Assembly: GCA_007130265.1 (NCBI GenBank)
Contig: SLST01000192.1
Span: forward strand, 1 to 9,023
DNA length: 9,023 nucleotides
Source of the DNA: Spirochaetales bacterium
Lineage (GTDB): Bacteria > Spirochaetota > Spirochaetia > DSM-27196 > SLST01
Direction of reading: 5' to 3'
Shown: one piece after another, positions 1-6,397 of the stretch
Numbering within the stretch: the first letter of the stretch is position 1
Layout: the number at the start of each line of letters is the position of its first letter
Translations under genes and position numbers: made by a program
The notes under the pieces: generated by a model
What the model was told of the DNA's origin: nothing
What the model saw: the letters and a program-made list of their open reading frames with translations, nothing else
Databases searched by the model: none

Positions 1-2790
1 CCGCATCCCGGTGCGCTCGATCGTTACATCCGACCCGGCAATCGAGTGGACCCCCGTCTCGAGGCCGAGCATCACGACCGTCGCGCCGGAGCGCACCGCC
101 GCGTCGATCGCTTCCTGCTCCTCTCGGTACGATTCGGCCGAGTCGAGTACGAGCACCGACGCGTCGTCGCGCGAGGCGGTGTCAATGCCGAGTTCCTCGA
201 GCAGCGCCGACGCGGGTCCGTCGCCGCGGCCGACGTGGGCGATCTTCGCGGGGGCCGGTCCCCCGGGCGCCCTCTCCCCGGCGGGGAAGAGCGCGATCTC
301 CTGCGACGCACTGGAAGCTGCCCGGCCGGGCTCACCGCCTGTCGACAGCCCGAGCCGGACGGTCAGCGTGCCGCGCCGGGCAACCTCCGGCGCCGGCAGG
401 CGCACGAGCCCGACGCAGCGGCTCGAGCACGCGGGTACCGTGACGGGCATGGTTCCGGCCGCGAGGCGCGTGCCGTCGTGCTCCGCGGTCCAGGCGAGCA
501 CCGCGTCGGTATCCAGGGGAAGATCGCTGCACACCCACGCCTCGAGCTCGACCCGTTCGCCCGAGCGCACCGCCCAGCGGTCGGTGCGCAGGCTCGCGAG
601 GAGCGGCGCGCAGGCGTCGCGGAAGGCGAAGAACGCCGGCTTGGGATTCCGTTCGACGTCCATGATCGCCTTCATCCAGCCGGACGGAAAGGCGTCGATG
701 AAGAGGTGAATCGCGTAGCTCACCATGCGGGAATCGCGTCGGAACGCCTCGGTCATGAGGGTGGTCACGAGTGCCTGGTGGCGATGGCTCTCGCGCACCC
801 AGTCCTCGATGCTCGACTGCGTGTCGAACCACATGTAGTGGTAGCGGCCGGTCTGCGACTTGATGATCGAGTTGGGGCTCCACCGTTTCTCCTCCTCCGG
901 CGTCTGCGGGAGCCAGGACGAAGGGTAGCGGCGGCGCATGAGTGGTACCGGGTCGAGTCCTTCGGAGCCGAACTCACCGCAGGCGTAGTGCCATCCGCGC
1001 TTCACCTGCTGCCAGTAGCCGCGATGGAGCTTCCCGATCCCGAGCCCGTGCCCGTTGTACCAGCCGTTGTAGCAGTGATGGTCCGGAAGCCCCGGCTCGG
1101 GCGGATCATAGTCTCCGTCGTGCGGCTTGATCATCCGGTCAGGGTTGTGCAGCAGCACGGTGCGATTCGCGGCCTCGATCCACGCGTCGAGCTCGTACCG
1201 CTGCAGATGGCGGTGCGGCTGGTTGCGGGCGTTGGGAAACGCCTCGTTGATGTAGCTCACCTGGATGTTGCACGGGTGGCTGCGCACGAGCCGCTCCATC
1301 TCGCCTGCCTGCCGGGCGGCCTCGCTGAACTGGTTACGCCGAAGCACCCCAAAGAGCGGCAGATCGGTCTGGGTCATGATCCCGACGCGGTCGCAGTACT
1401 CGTAGATCTCGCGCTGGACCGGACGCTGCGTGAGCCTGAGGAAGTTCATGTTGCACAATTTCGCGAGGAGCAAATCGTCGACGAGCTGCTCGAGGTCTCC
1501 GGTGAACACGTCCTGCTGGAAGTTGCCCATCGTGTTCGCCCCGCGAAGCCGAACCGGCCGGCCGTTGAGATAGAGCTTGCCGCGCGGCTCGCTCTCTTCC
1601 TCGATCATGAAGCTTCGCATGCCGAACTGGCGCTCCCCGGCATCGAGCCGCCTGCCCTCCTCGTCCACGAGCGTCACCTGCAGCTCGTAGAGCCACGGCT
1701 CATCCGGCGACCATACGCGGGGGGCCGGGATCTCCACCGGGAACCGCACGTAGTTCACCCCGGGACCCATGGCGAGCGGCACCTCGTGCGCCGCGCCACG
1801 GTCCACATCGCTTGAGGCGTGACGCTCAGGTATCGCCGGGCGGTACCGTGCGCCCTCTACGACCGTCGCGTCGAAGTTCCGCCCGTAGATCGAGTACTCG
1901 ACCGTGATCGAGCGGTCCTCGAGACCGGTGTTCGTGACTTCGAGCCAGATCTCCGCGGACTCTTCTTCGAGCAGGGGACGCACGAAGACGTCGGCGAGGT
2001 GAACGGCGGCGCGGGTCTCGATGGAGACCGGCTGGCAGATTCCCATGCCCGGCGGGCAGTGGTGCCACCCGTGAAGCGGATCGTCGTACCCGAGGCCGGT
2101 CGCCGCGTAGATCTTGTCTCCCTGGTACATCCTTCCCGGGGTTCCGTCGGCGGCGGGAGGGTCGTCGTTGCCCAGACAGATGTAGTCGTTCTCCACCTTC
2201 ACGACGAGCACGTTCGCCTCACCACGGACGAGATCCGTGATATCGAACTCGAAGGGAGCGAAGAAGCCTTCGTGCGAGCCGACGAAGTACCCGTTGACGA
2301 AGACGTGGGCGCGGTAGTCTACCGCGTCGAAGTGGAGATAGACCCGCTCGTCGGCTCGTGCCTCCGGGCGGTCGAAACTGGTTCGGTACCACGTGACCGC
2401 CCGCCCCACAGGCTCGCCGTAGTGCGGGATGCGCACCTCGGTCCACTCGCCCTTCCCGTCGAAAACGCGCCCAACCTCGCGGCGGTCGGCTTCGGTCTCG
2501 ACGCGCCAGTCGAACCGCGGAAGCCGCGTCGCGCGCCTCGTCTGCGCAACCGGGGGTGCGAGACTCGCCCGGAAAGGGGCGGTCCGCTCTCTCATCGCGG
2601 CGAGCGACGCGGCGAGGCTCTCCGCGTCGGACGGTACGTCGGGGTCGCCGACTACGACCCGAGACGGATCGTCGGCCACCGGGAGTACAGAATCCGGAAC
2701 CGGAAGCGGCTCGGGGATGATGAGCTCATCTGAGCTCGCGTCGGTTCGGTTCGCCGCGATTTCGGCAAAAACGTCTCGTCGTGCTGACAT
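1..2790 (-). CDS. Glycoside hydrolase family 2 protein (beta-galactosidase / beta-mannosidase-like), C-terminus cut by window edge
   Basis: An uninterrupted frame of 930 codons runs from the ATG at 2790 off the left edge with no stop. The start is set by a GAGGAG ribosome site 5 bases upstream that overlaps the stop of the transaminase gene. Reading from the N-terminus: an acidic, Pro-rich leader (about 1-90) without a signal peptide; a jelly-roll sugar-binding domain (about 92-265, with VTWYRTSFD and FVNGYFVGSHEG); an Ig-like sandwich (about 266-395); a TIM barrel beginning at LYLNGRPVRLRGAN (407-420). The acid/base is probably Glu516 in SYINE and the nucleophile Glu606 in CGEFGSEG, about 90 residues apart as in family 2. 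After the barrel (about 735) come an Ig-like segment and, from about 848, an alpha/beta segment. The family cleaves terminal beta-linked sugars with retention of configuration. It is probably cytosolic and the last visible gene of a three-gene unit. Substrate (galactoside, mannoside, glucuronide) cannot be told from sequence. Family assignment is firm; specificity is open. Confidence 0.92.
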   Translation of the reverse strand, partial: MSARRDVFAEIAANRTDASSDELIIPEPLPVPDSVLPVADDPSRVVVGDPDVPSDAESLAASLAAMRERTAPFRASLAPPVAQTRRATRLPRFDWRVETEADRREVGRVFDGKGEWTEVRIPHYGEPVGRAVTWYRTSFDRPEARADERVYLHFDAVDYRAHVFVNGYFVGSHEGFFAPFEFDITDLVRGEANVLVVKVENDYICLGNDDPPAADGTPGRMYQGDKIYAATGLGYDDPLHGWHHCPPGMGICQPVSIETRAAVHLADVFVRPLLEEESAEIWLEVTNTGLEDRSITVEYSIYGRNFDATVVEGARYRPAIPERHASSDVDRGAAHEVPLAMGPGVNYVRFPVEIPAPRVWSPDEPWLYELQVTLVDEEGRRLDAGERQFGMRSFMIEEESEPRGKLYLNGRPVRLRGANTMGNFQQDVFTGDLEQLVDDLLLAKLCNMNFLRLTQRPVQREIYEYCDRVGIMTQTDLPLFGVLRRNQFSEAARQAGEMERLVRSHPCNIQVSYINEAFPNARNQPHRHLQRYELDAWIEAANRTVLLHNPDRMIKPHDGDYDPPEPGLPDHHCYNGWYNGHGLGIGKLHRGYWQQVKRGWHYACGEFGSEGLDPVPLMRRRYPSSWLPQTPEEEKRWSPNSIIKSQTGRYHYMWFDTQSSIEDWVRESHRHQALVTTLMTEAFRRDSRMVSYAIHLFIDAFPSGWMKAIMDVERNPKPAFFAFRDACAPLLASLRTDRWAVRSGERVELEAWVCSDLPLDTDAVLAWTAEHDGTRLAAGTMPVTVPACSSRCVGLVRLPAPEVARRGTLTVRLGLSTGGEPGRAASSASQEIALFPAGERAPGGPAPAKIAHVGRGDGPASALLEELGIDTASRDDASVLVLDSAESYREEQEAIDAAVRSGATVVMLGLETGVHSIAGSDVTIERTGMR

Positions 2791-2802
2791 GGGATCTCCT
2801 CA
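2791..2802 (-). promoter_or_regulatory. Ribosome binding site of the GH2 gene, overlapping the dat stop codon
   Basis: The minus strand reads TTCTGAGGAGATCCCATG. The TGA stop of the upstream transaminase gene is also the beginning of the GAGGAG Shine-Dalgarno sequence, and the ATG follows 5 bases later. The arrangement supports translational coupling and fixes the GH2 start at 2790. Confidence 0.75.
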
Positions 2803-3654
2803 GAATAGTGTGCGGCCCGTACGGGTCCGCTTCGCGAATACCTCTTGAAGCCGGCGCGTCACGGCGCCGGGCCTGCCATCGGCCACGGGGCTGCCGTCGA
2901 GCCGAACCACCGGCATGACCTCGCACGAGGTGCCGGTGAGAAACACCTCGCCGGCGTTACGGAGCTCGGCTTCGGTCAACGGAAACTCGCGCGTCGGCAC
3001 GCCGAGCTCGTCGCAGAGGTCGAGCACGACCCTCCGGGTGATGCCGGCAAGAATCAGGTTGGAGAGCGGCGCGGTACGAACCACCCCGTCGGCAACGGCG
3101 AAGACGCTGCTGTGGCTTGCTTCCGTGACCATCCCGTCCTTGAGCATGACCGCCTCGCGTGCGCCTGCCTCCACGGCGAGCTGGTTCGCGAGAACGTTCG
3201 CGAGGAGCGAGGTCGACTTGATGTCGCATCGCGCCCATCGCTGGTCGGCGGTGGTGATCACCGCGATACCGTGCTCAAGTTCGTCGCTGCTGGTATCCAT
3301 GGGCGCAACGTCCGCGTAGACCGTCGGCGGCGTCGCGCGGTCAGGAAAGGCGTGGGCCCGAAACGCTGCGCCCCGGGTGACCTGGACGTAGAGCCGCATC
3401 CGGTCGGCCGGGGCACCGTTGCGCTCGAGAAGCTCTCTGCCTACCCGCGGCAGCTCGTCCGCCCCGGCGTAGCCGATCCTCGTCTTCAGAAGCCCGTCGC
3501 GCAGGCGGGCGAGGTGAGCCTCAGCCTCCCAGAGCCGCCCGTCGTACCAGCGGATGACCTCGTACACCCCGTCGGCAAAGAGAAAGCCGCGGTCGTCCGG
3601 CGGGATGCGAGCCGCGCTCTGCTCCACGAATGATCCGTTGAGATAGACGACCAT
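2800..3654 (-). CDS. dat: D-amino acid transaminase (D-alanine aminotransferase), PLP fold type IV
   Basis: A complete 284-residue protein, the normal length for the class IV aminotransferases. It transfers the amino group between D-alanine, or other D-amino acids, and 2-oxo acids, giving D-glutamate for cell wall synthesis or allowing D-amino acids to be used. Lys146 in CDIKSTSLLANV is the PLP Schiff-base lysine, Glu178 in VTEAS pairs with the pyridine nitrogen, and Tyr31 sits in DGVYEV. Arg99 and His101 in FRAHAFPD match the Arg98/His100 pair that holds the substrate carboxylate in Bacillus D-amino acid transaminase. That pair separates it from branched-chain aminotransferases and aminodeoxychorismate lyase, which share the fold. 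The LTGTSCEV segment (239-246) fits the phosphate/substrate loop. The ATG lies 6 bases after the aldo/keto reductase stop and has no convincing ribosome site, so translation probably depends on coupling to that gene. Confidence 0.88.
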   Translation of the reverse strand: MVVYLNGSFVEQSAARIPPDDRGFLFADGVYEVIRWYDGRLWEAEAHLARLRDGLLKTRIGYAGADELPRVGRELLERNGAPADRMRLYVQVTRGAAFRAHAFPDRATPPTVYADVAPMDTSSDELEHGIAVITTADQRWARCDIKSTSLLANVLANQLAVEAGAREAVMLKDGMVTEASHSSVFAVADGVVRTAPLSNLILAGITRRVVLDLCDELGVPTREFPLTEAELRNAGEVFLTGTSCEVMPVVRLDGSPVADGRPGAVTRRLQEVFAKRTRTGRTLF

Positions 3655-3660
3655 CGCGAA

Positions 3661-4647
3661 TCAGACGCCCGCGGGTTTCCGAGCGGCGCGATCGGCGGCC
3701 TCGTCGGCCGCCTGGCGCGCCGCGGCGACGATCCCCGCTACGCGGTGCCAGAGATCGACCGGCAGAGGCGCTTCGACCGCCTTGGCGATCCCGGTGATGT
3801 GATCCGGCGTCTTGATTCCGACGATGGGGGCGGTAATCGCGGGATGGGTGGCGATCCAGCGGATCGCGAGCTGCGCGAGGTCGAGCCCGAGGTCGGCGGC
3901 GATCGGACGCAGCTCGTCGAGCCCGTCCATGATCGCCTGGAACGGCGTGCCGGTGAAGTAGCGCGCGCTCGACCGGCTGTCGGTGAAGACATGGTCGCGC
4001 GCGTACTTGCCCGTGAGCAGCCCGCGATAGAGCGGCGAGTACGGGATCACGCCTATCCGCTCGGCCCGGCAGTAGGGAAGCTCAGAACTCTCGATGGTTC
4101 GCGAGAGCAGGCTGTACGGCGGCTGCAGCGAGCTCACCTCGAAGTGCCTGCCGTACATCCGCATCTGCTCCACGTTCAGGTTGCTCACCCCGAACCAGCG
4201 CACCTTGCCTTCCTTCTTCAGCCGCCCGAATGCGGCGCCGACCTCTTCGGGTACGGTCAGCGGGTCGAACGCGTGGATCTGGTAGAGATCAATGTAGTCC
4301 GTCTTCAGCCGCGCGAGCGAGGCCTCGCACTCGCGGAGGATGTACTCGTACCTCGTGTCCGGATGGCGTTGCTTGCCCTCGAAGTTCCAGTAGAACTTGG
4401 TCGCGATGATGAACCGTTCCCGCAGCTTCTGCGCGGCGAGGTACTCGCCGAGCGAGCTCTCTGCATATCCGTCGCCGTAGGCGTCGGCGGTGTCCACGAA
4501 GTTCACCCCGCAGTCGAGCGCGGCCTTCAGCGCCTCGTGCCACGGCTCGATCGCCACCTCACCCCAGAACTTGGGAGAGAGCTGCCAACAGCCGAAGCAG
4601 ATACGCGAGACGACGAGATCGGTCTTGCCGAGTTGTCGGTATTCCAT
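3661..4647 (-). CDS. Aldo/keto reductase (NADPH-dependent oxidoreductase)
   Basis: A complete 328-residue (beta/alpha)8 barrel protein of typical family length. It begins with the usual beta-hairpin and first strand (MEYRQLGKTDLVVSRICFG). The catalytic tetrad is visible: Asp52 and Tyr57 in VDTADAYG, Lys84 in IATKF and His125 in YQIHAFDP. Later landmarks are KEGKVRWFGVSN, the cofactor-side segment IPYSPLYRGLLTGKY, and IVGIKTP near the C-terminus, which normally contacts the NADPH adenosine phosphate. Such enzymes reduce aldehydes or ketones, including sugar-derived ones, or run in reverse. The Gly-Lys-Thr start and overall pattern resemble the YhdN/YajO-like bacterial subgroups, but the substrate cannot be assigned. 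The C-terminus ends in an Ala/Arg-rich tail. The ATG has TGAGG 4 bases upstream. It is the first gene of the unit with the transaminase and GH2 genes, and a palindrome and -10-like element lie just upstream. Confidence 0.9.
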   Translation of the reverse strand: MEYRQLGKTDLVVSRICFGCWQLSPKFWGEVAIEPWHEALKAALDCGVNFVDTADAYGDGYAESSLGEYLAAQKLRERFIIATKFYWNFEGKQRHPDTRYEYILRECEASLARLKTDYIDLYQIHAFDPLTVPEEVGAAFGRLKKEGKVRWFGVSNLNVEQMRMYGRHFEVSSLQPPYSLLSRTIESSELPYCRAERIGVIPYSPLYRGLLTGKYARDHVFTDSRSSARYFTGTPFQAIMDGLDELRPIAADLGLDLAQLAIRWIATHPAITAPIVGIKTPDHITGIAKAVEAPLPVDLWHRVAGIVAAARQAADEAADRAARKPAGV

Positions 4648-4656
4648 AGTGCCTCA

Positions 4657-4676
4657 CGGATCATTGTAGCGATCCG
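4657..4676. repeat. 20-bp palindrome CGGATC-N8-GATCCG, candidate operator of the aldo/keto reductase operon
   Basis: Perfect 6-bp inverted arms with an 8-base centre lie 10 bases upstream of the aldo/keto reductase ATG. The centre holds the -10-like hexamer TACAAT on the minus strand. Dyads of this size in the spacer before a first gene are typical binding sites for dimeric repressors. An RNA hairpin is possible, but no T-run follows, so it does not look like a terminator. No regulator gene lies next to it in the window. Confidence 0.45.
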
Positions 4677-4690
4677 AACGGGTTTGTGCA
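4663..4690 (-). promoter_or_regulatory. Possible sigma-70-type promoter for the aldo/keto reductase-dat-GH2 unit
   Basis: On the minus strand a TACAAT hexamer (4663-4668, 5 of 6 to TATAAT) follows TGCACA (4685-4690, 4 of 6 to TTGACA) with a 16-base spacer, within the only gap of any size before this unit. The predicted start would leave a leader of about 9 bases, which would barely contain the TGAGG ribosome site. This weakens the call: the true start may be elsewhere. Confidence 0.3.
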
Positions 4691-4726
4691 CGGGGGGCAA
4701 CCGCCGAAGCGCCGCGTCTGGTGGCT

Positions 4727-6394
4727 CTACCGGTCGCGCTTGCGATTCCGCTGTCGTTCGAGCATGGGAACGGTCTCTGCGATCGCGAGGCAACTGTCGC
4801 CAATGTGCTCGAGATGCCCGACGATCTCGATGAACGAAAGCTCGCCGCGGATGCTCGCCTCCTGATCCTTCTCGAGCGTCTTTCGAGCTCGTTTCTTCAG
4901 CTTGTCGCGCATCTTGTCGATCGTGTTCTCCATCTGTTCGGCGAGCTCGAGATTTGCCGACTCGATCCGGCCGTCGAGATAGTCGTTGTTGTACCGCAGG
5001 AAGTCGAGCACCTGCGCGATGAACCCGAACAGCTCGTCGGTGCCCTCCTCGTGGATACGGTACTCCTTGCGGTAGACCCGTCGCAAAATCCGCAGAACCT
5101 TCACGCACGCTTCGCTGATTCTCGTCAGCTCGTCGGAGACACGCTGCTGATGCCGGATCTGTTCGGCCTGCTCACGCGTCGTGGGTTCCTGCACGCTTCT
5201 CGTAAGCGCGGCAGTCACGTGGATGCCGAGCGCAACAACACTGTCCCTGAGACTGGAGATCTGGTCACGCGACTCCTCGATCGCCCCACTCTCCTGGGAG
5301 GCGTTCATCACGAGCATCACCATCTGCGAATCTACCTCCGCCATCCTGGAAAGCGCCGACTGCAGGAGCGCGAGGTTCGACTCGAGCGACTCCGGAAGGT
5401 TCAGCGGGAGAAGGCCGGGCAGAGGGTCATGCGCTGCCTCGCCGACCGCAGCGCGACCGGATTGGCGTCGATTCGCGATGACGCCCGCGAGGCGTCGGAA
5501 CGGCAGCAACAGACACGCCGCGACCGTGGTGGACGCGGTCACCGTGAGTGCGACGATCAGCGGAACAGAGAGAACCTCGGCTGCGAGGCGGGCGAACGCG
5601 AGATAGAGGAGAAGACCCATCGCGCTCGACACGGCAGCGACGATGACCGGGAGAGATGCGACGCGACGGGCATCCGGCCCGAGTGCTCGCGACGCGACAG
5701 GCGCGATGGCGCTCGCGCCGACGCCTGCTCCCAGCGCGACCGAGACAGCCGCCGCCGCTCCGATCCATCCGCCGTGGCCGAGTGCCATCGCGAGAACCGT
5801 GACCGCGAGCCACGAACGCGTCGCGGTCGCGAGCAGCGCGCCGGCAAGGAAACCGATCACGATCGTCGTGCCGTCTCCCGCGACGCGATCTACGGCCTCG
5901 GCCGGCGCGGCGAGACCGAATCCGTACCCGGACACGAGCTCGAGCCCGACTAACGCGATACCAATGCCTATGAGGACGTTGTGGTAGTGGCGCTCGGCAA
6001 GCGTTGCGCTGAGCCGCAATGGGAGCCCGACGGCAAGGAGCGCGAGCGCCGCGGCTAGAAGCGACGGAGCCACGACGACTGCGACGACCGGCCAGATGAG
6101 CGCCGTCGCGCCAACGCTCATCCCCAGTACAAGCGTGAGAACGCGCGCGGGGCTGGTCGCCGTAGCGTTTGCGGCCGACACGAGCGACATCACGCCGGGA
6201 CCGGTCGAACCCACCGGCGCGGCGGCGAGCAGTCCGGTCGCGAGGTCGGAGAACACAGCCTCCGAGCGCCCGGCCACGGACCGACGGAACCACGGCATCA
6301 GACGGCGCGTGATCGACTCGGATGCGAGATCGATTCCCACGCTGATCAGCGTCAGCGAACCGAGGATCCGAATGCCAGTCAACGCGGATGTCAT
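4727..6394 (-). CDS. Na/Pi-cotransporter-like membrane protein fused to a PhoU-like domain, with degenerate transport signature
   Basis: A complete 555-residue protein. Residues about 5-300 are hydrophobic, with roughly eight or nine membrane segments, and align by pattern with the Na/Pi cotransporter family (NptA/YjbB type), an inverted duplication. The opening (ILGSLTLISVGIDLASESI) matches the family's first helix. The glycine motifs normally GANIGTT are here GMSVGAT (91-97) and GAGVGAS (222-228). The QSSSATT-type motif before each is gone: VGSTGPG (61-67) and RSWLAVT (193-199) stand in its place. Residues about 335-545 form a helical PhoU-like domain ending with GHLEHIGDSCLAIAE (526-540), whose Glu529/Asp533 fit the E-x3-D metal-binding pattern, followed by a basic tail. 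In the family, such fusions import phosphate with sodium and the PhoU part senses or regulates. Here transport is doubtful. The ATG is 3 bases past the fic stop, with AGG 8 bases upstream inside the fic end. It closes the pst operon where phoU usually stands. Confidence 0.78.
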   Translation of the reverse strand: MTSALTGIRILGSLTLISVGIDLASESITRRLMPWFRRSVAGRSEAVFSDLATGLLAAAPVGSTGPGVMSLVSAANATATSPARVLTLVLGMSVGATALIWPVVAVVVAPSLLAAALALLAVGLPLRLSATLAERHYHNVLIGIGIALVGLELVSGYGFGLAAPAEAVDRVAGDGTTIVIGFLAGALLATATRSWLAVTVLAMALGHGGWIGAAAAVSVALGAGVGASAIAPVASRALGPDARRVASLPVIVAAVSSAMGLLLYLAFARLAAEVLSVPLIVALTVTASTTVAACLLLPFRRLAGVIANRRQSGRAAVGEAAHDPLPGLLPLNLPESLESNLALLQSALSRMAEVDSQMVMLVMNASQESGAIEESRDQISSLRDSVVALGIHVTAALTRSVQEPTTREQAEQIRHQQRVSDELTRISEACVKVLRILRRVYRKEYRIHEEGTDELFGFIAQVLDFLRYNNDYLDGRIESANLELAEQMENTIDKMRDKLKKRARKTLEKDQEASIRGELSFIEIVGHLEHIGDSCLAIAETVPMLERQRNRKRDR

Positions 6395-6397
6395 GAC

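Noticed and set aside
46..1815. Long plus-strand open frame of 589 codons opposite the GH2 gene
   Set aside because: It is rich in Arg, Val, Leu and His with no domain I recognise. It is the antisense shadow of a GC-rich gene whose minus-strand frame has clear GH2 domains and catalytic residues.
2800..3654. Branched-chain aminotransferase or aminodeoxychorismate lyase instead of D-amino acid transaminase
   Set aside because: The Arg99/His101 pair in RAHAFP and the 284-residue length match the D-amino acid transaminase group; branched-chain enzymes lack this pair.
4648..4726. Intrinsic terminator between the pst cluster and the aldo/keto reductase
   Set aside because: No stem followed by a T-run is visible on the minus strand. 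The only good dyad (4657-4676) has no T-tract and surrounds a -10-like element, so I read it as an operator candidate.
3745..4833. Plus-strand open frame of 362 codons
   Set aside because: It lies opposite the aldo/keto reductase and runs into the 3' end of the transporter-PhoU gene. It has no recognisable motifs; the minus-strand gene has a full catalytic tetrad.
4721..5953. Plus-strand open frame of 410 codons
   Set aside because: The translation is mostly low-complexity Arg/Glu/Asp/Ala, typical of an antisense frame, and lies entirely opposite the membrane/PhoU fusion gene.
6194..6214. Frameshift or sequencing error as the cause of the missing QSSS motif
   Set aside because: The flanking residues on both sides stay in frame with the family pattern, and the second repeat has lost its motif independently, so a local error does not explain it.
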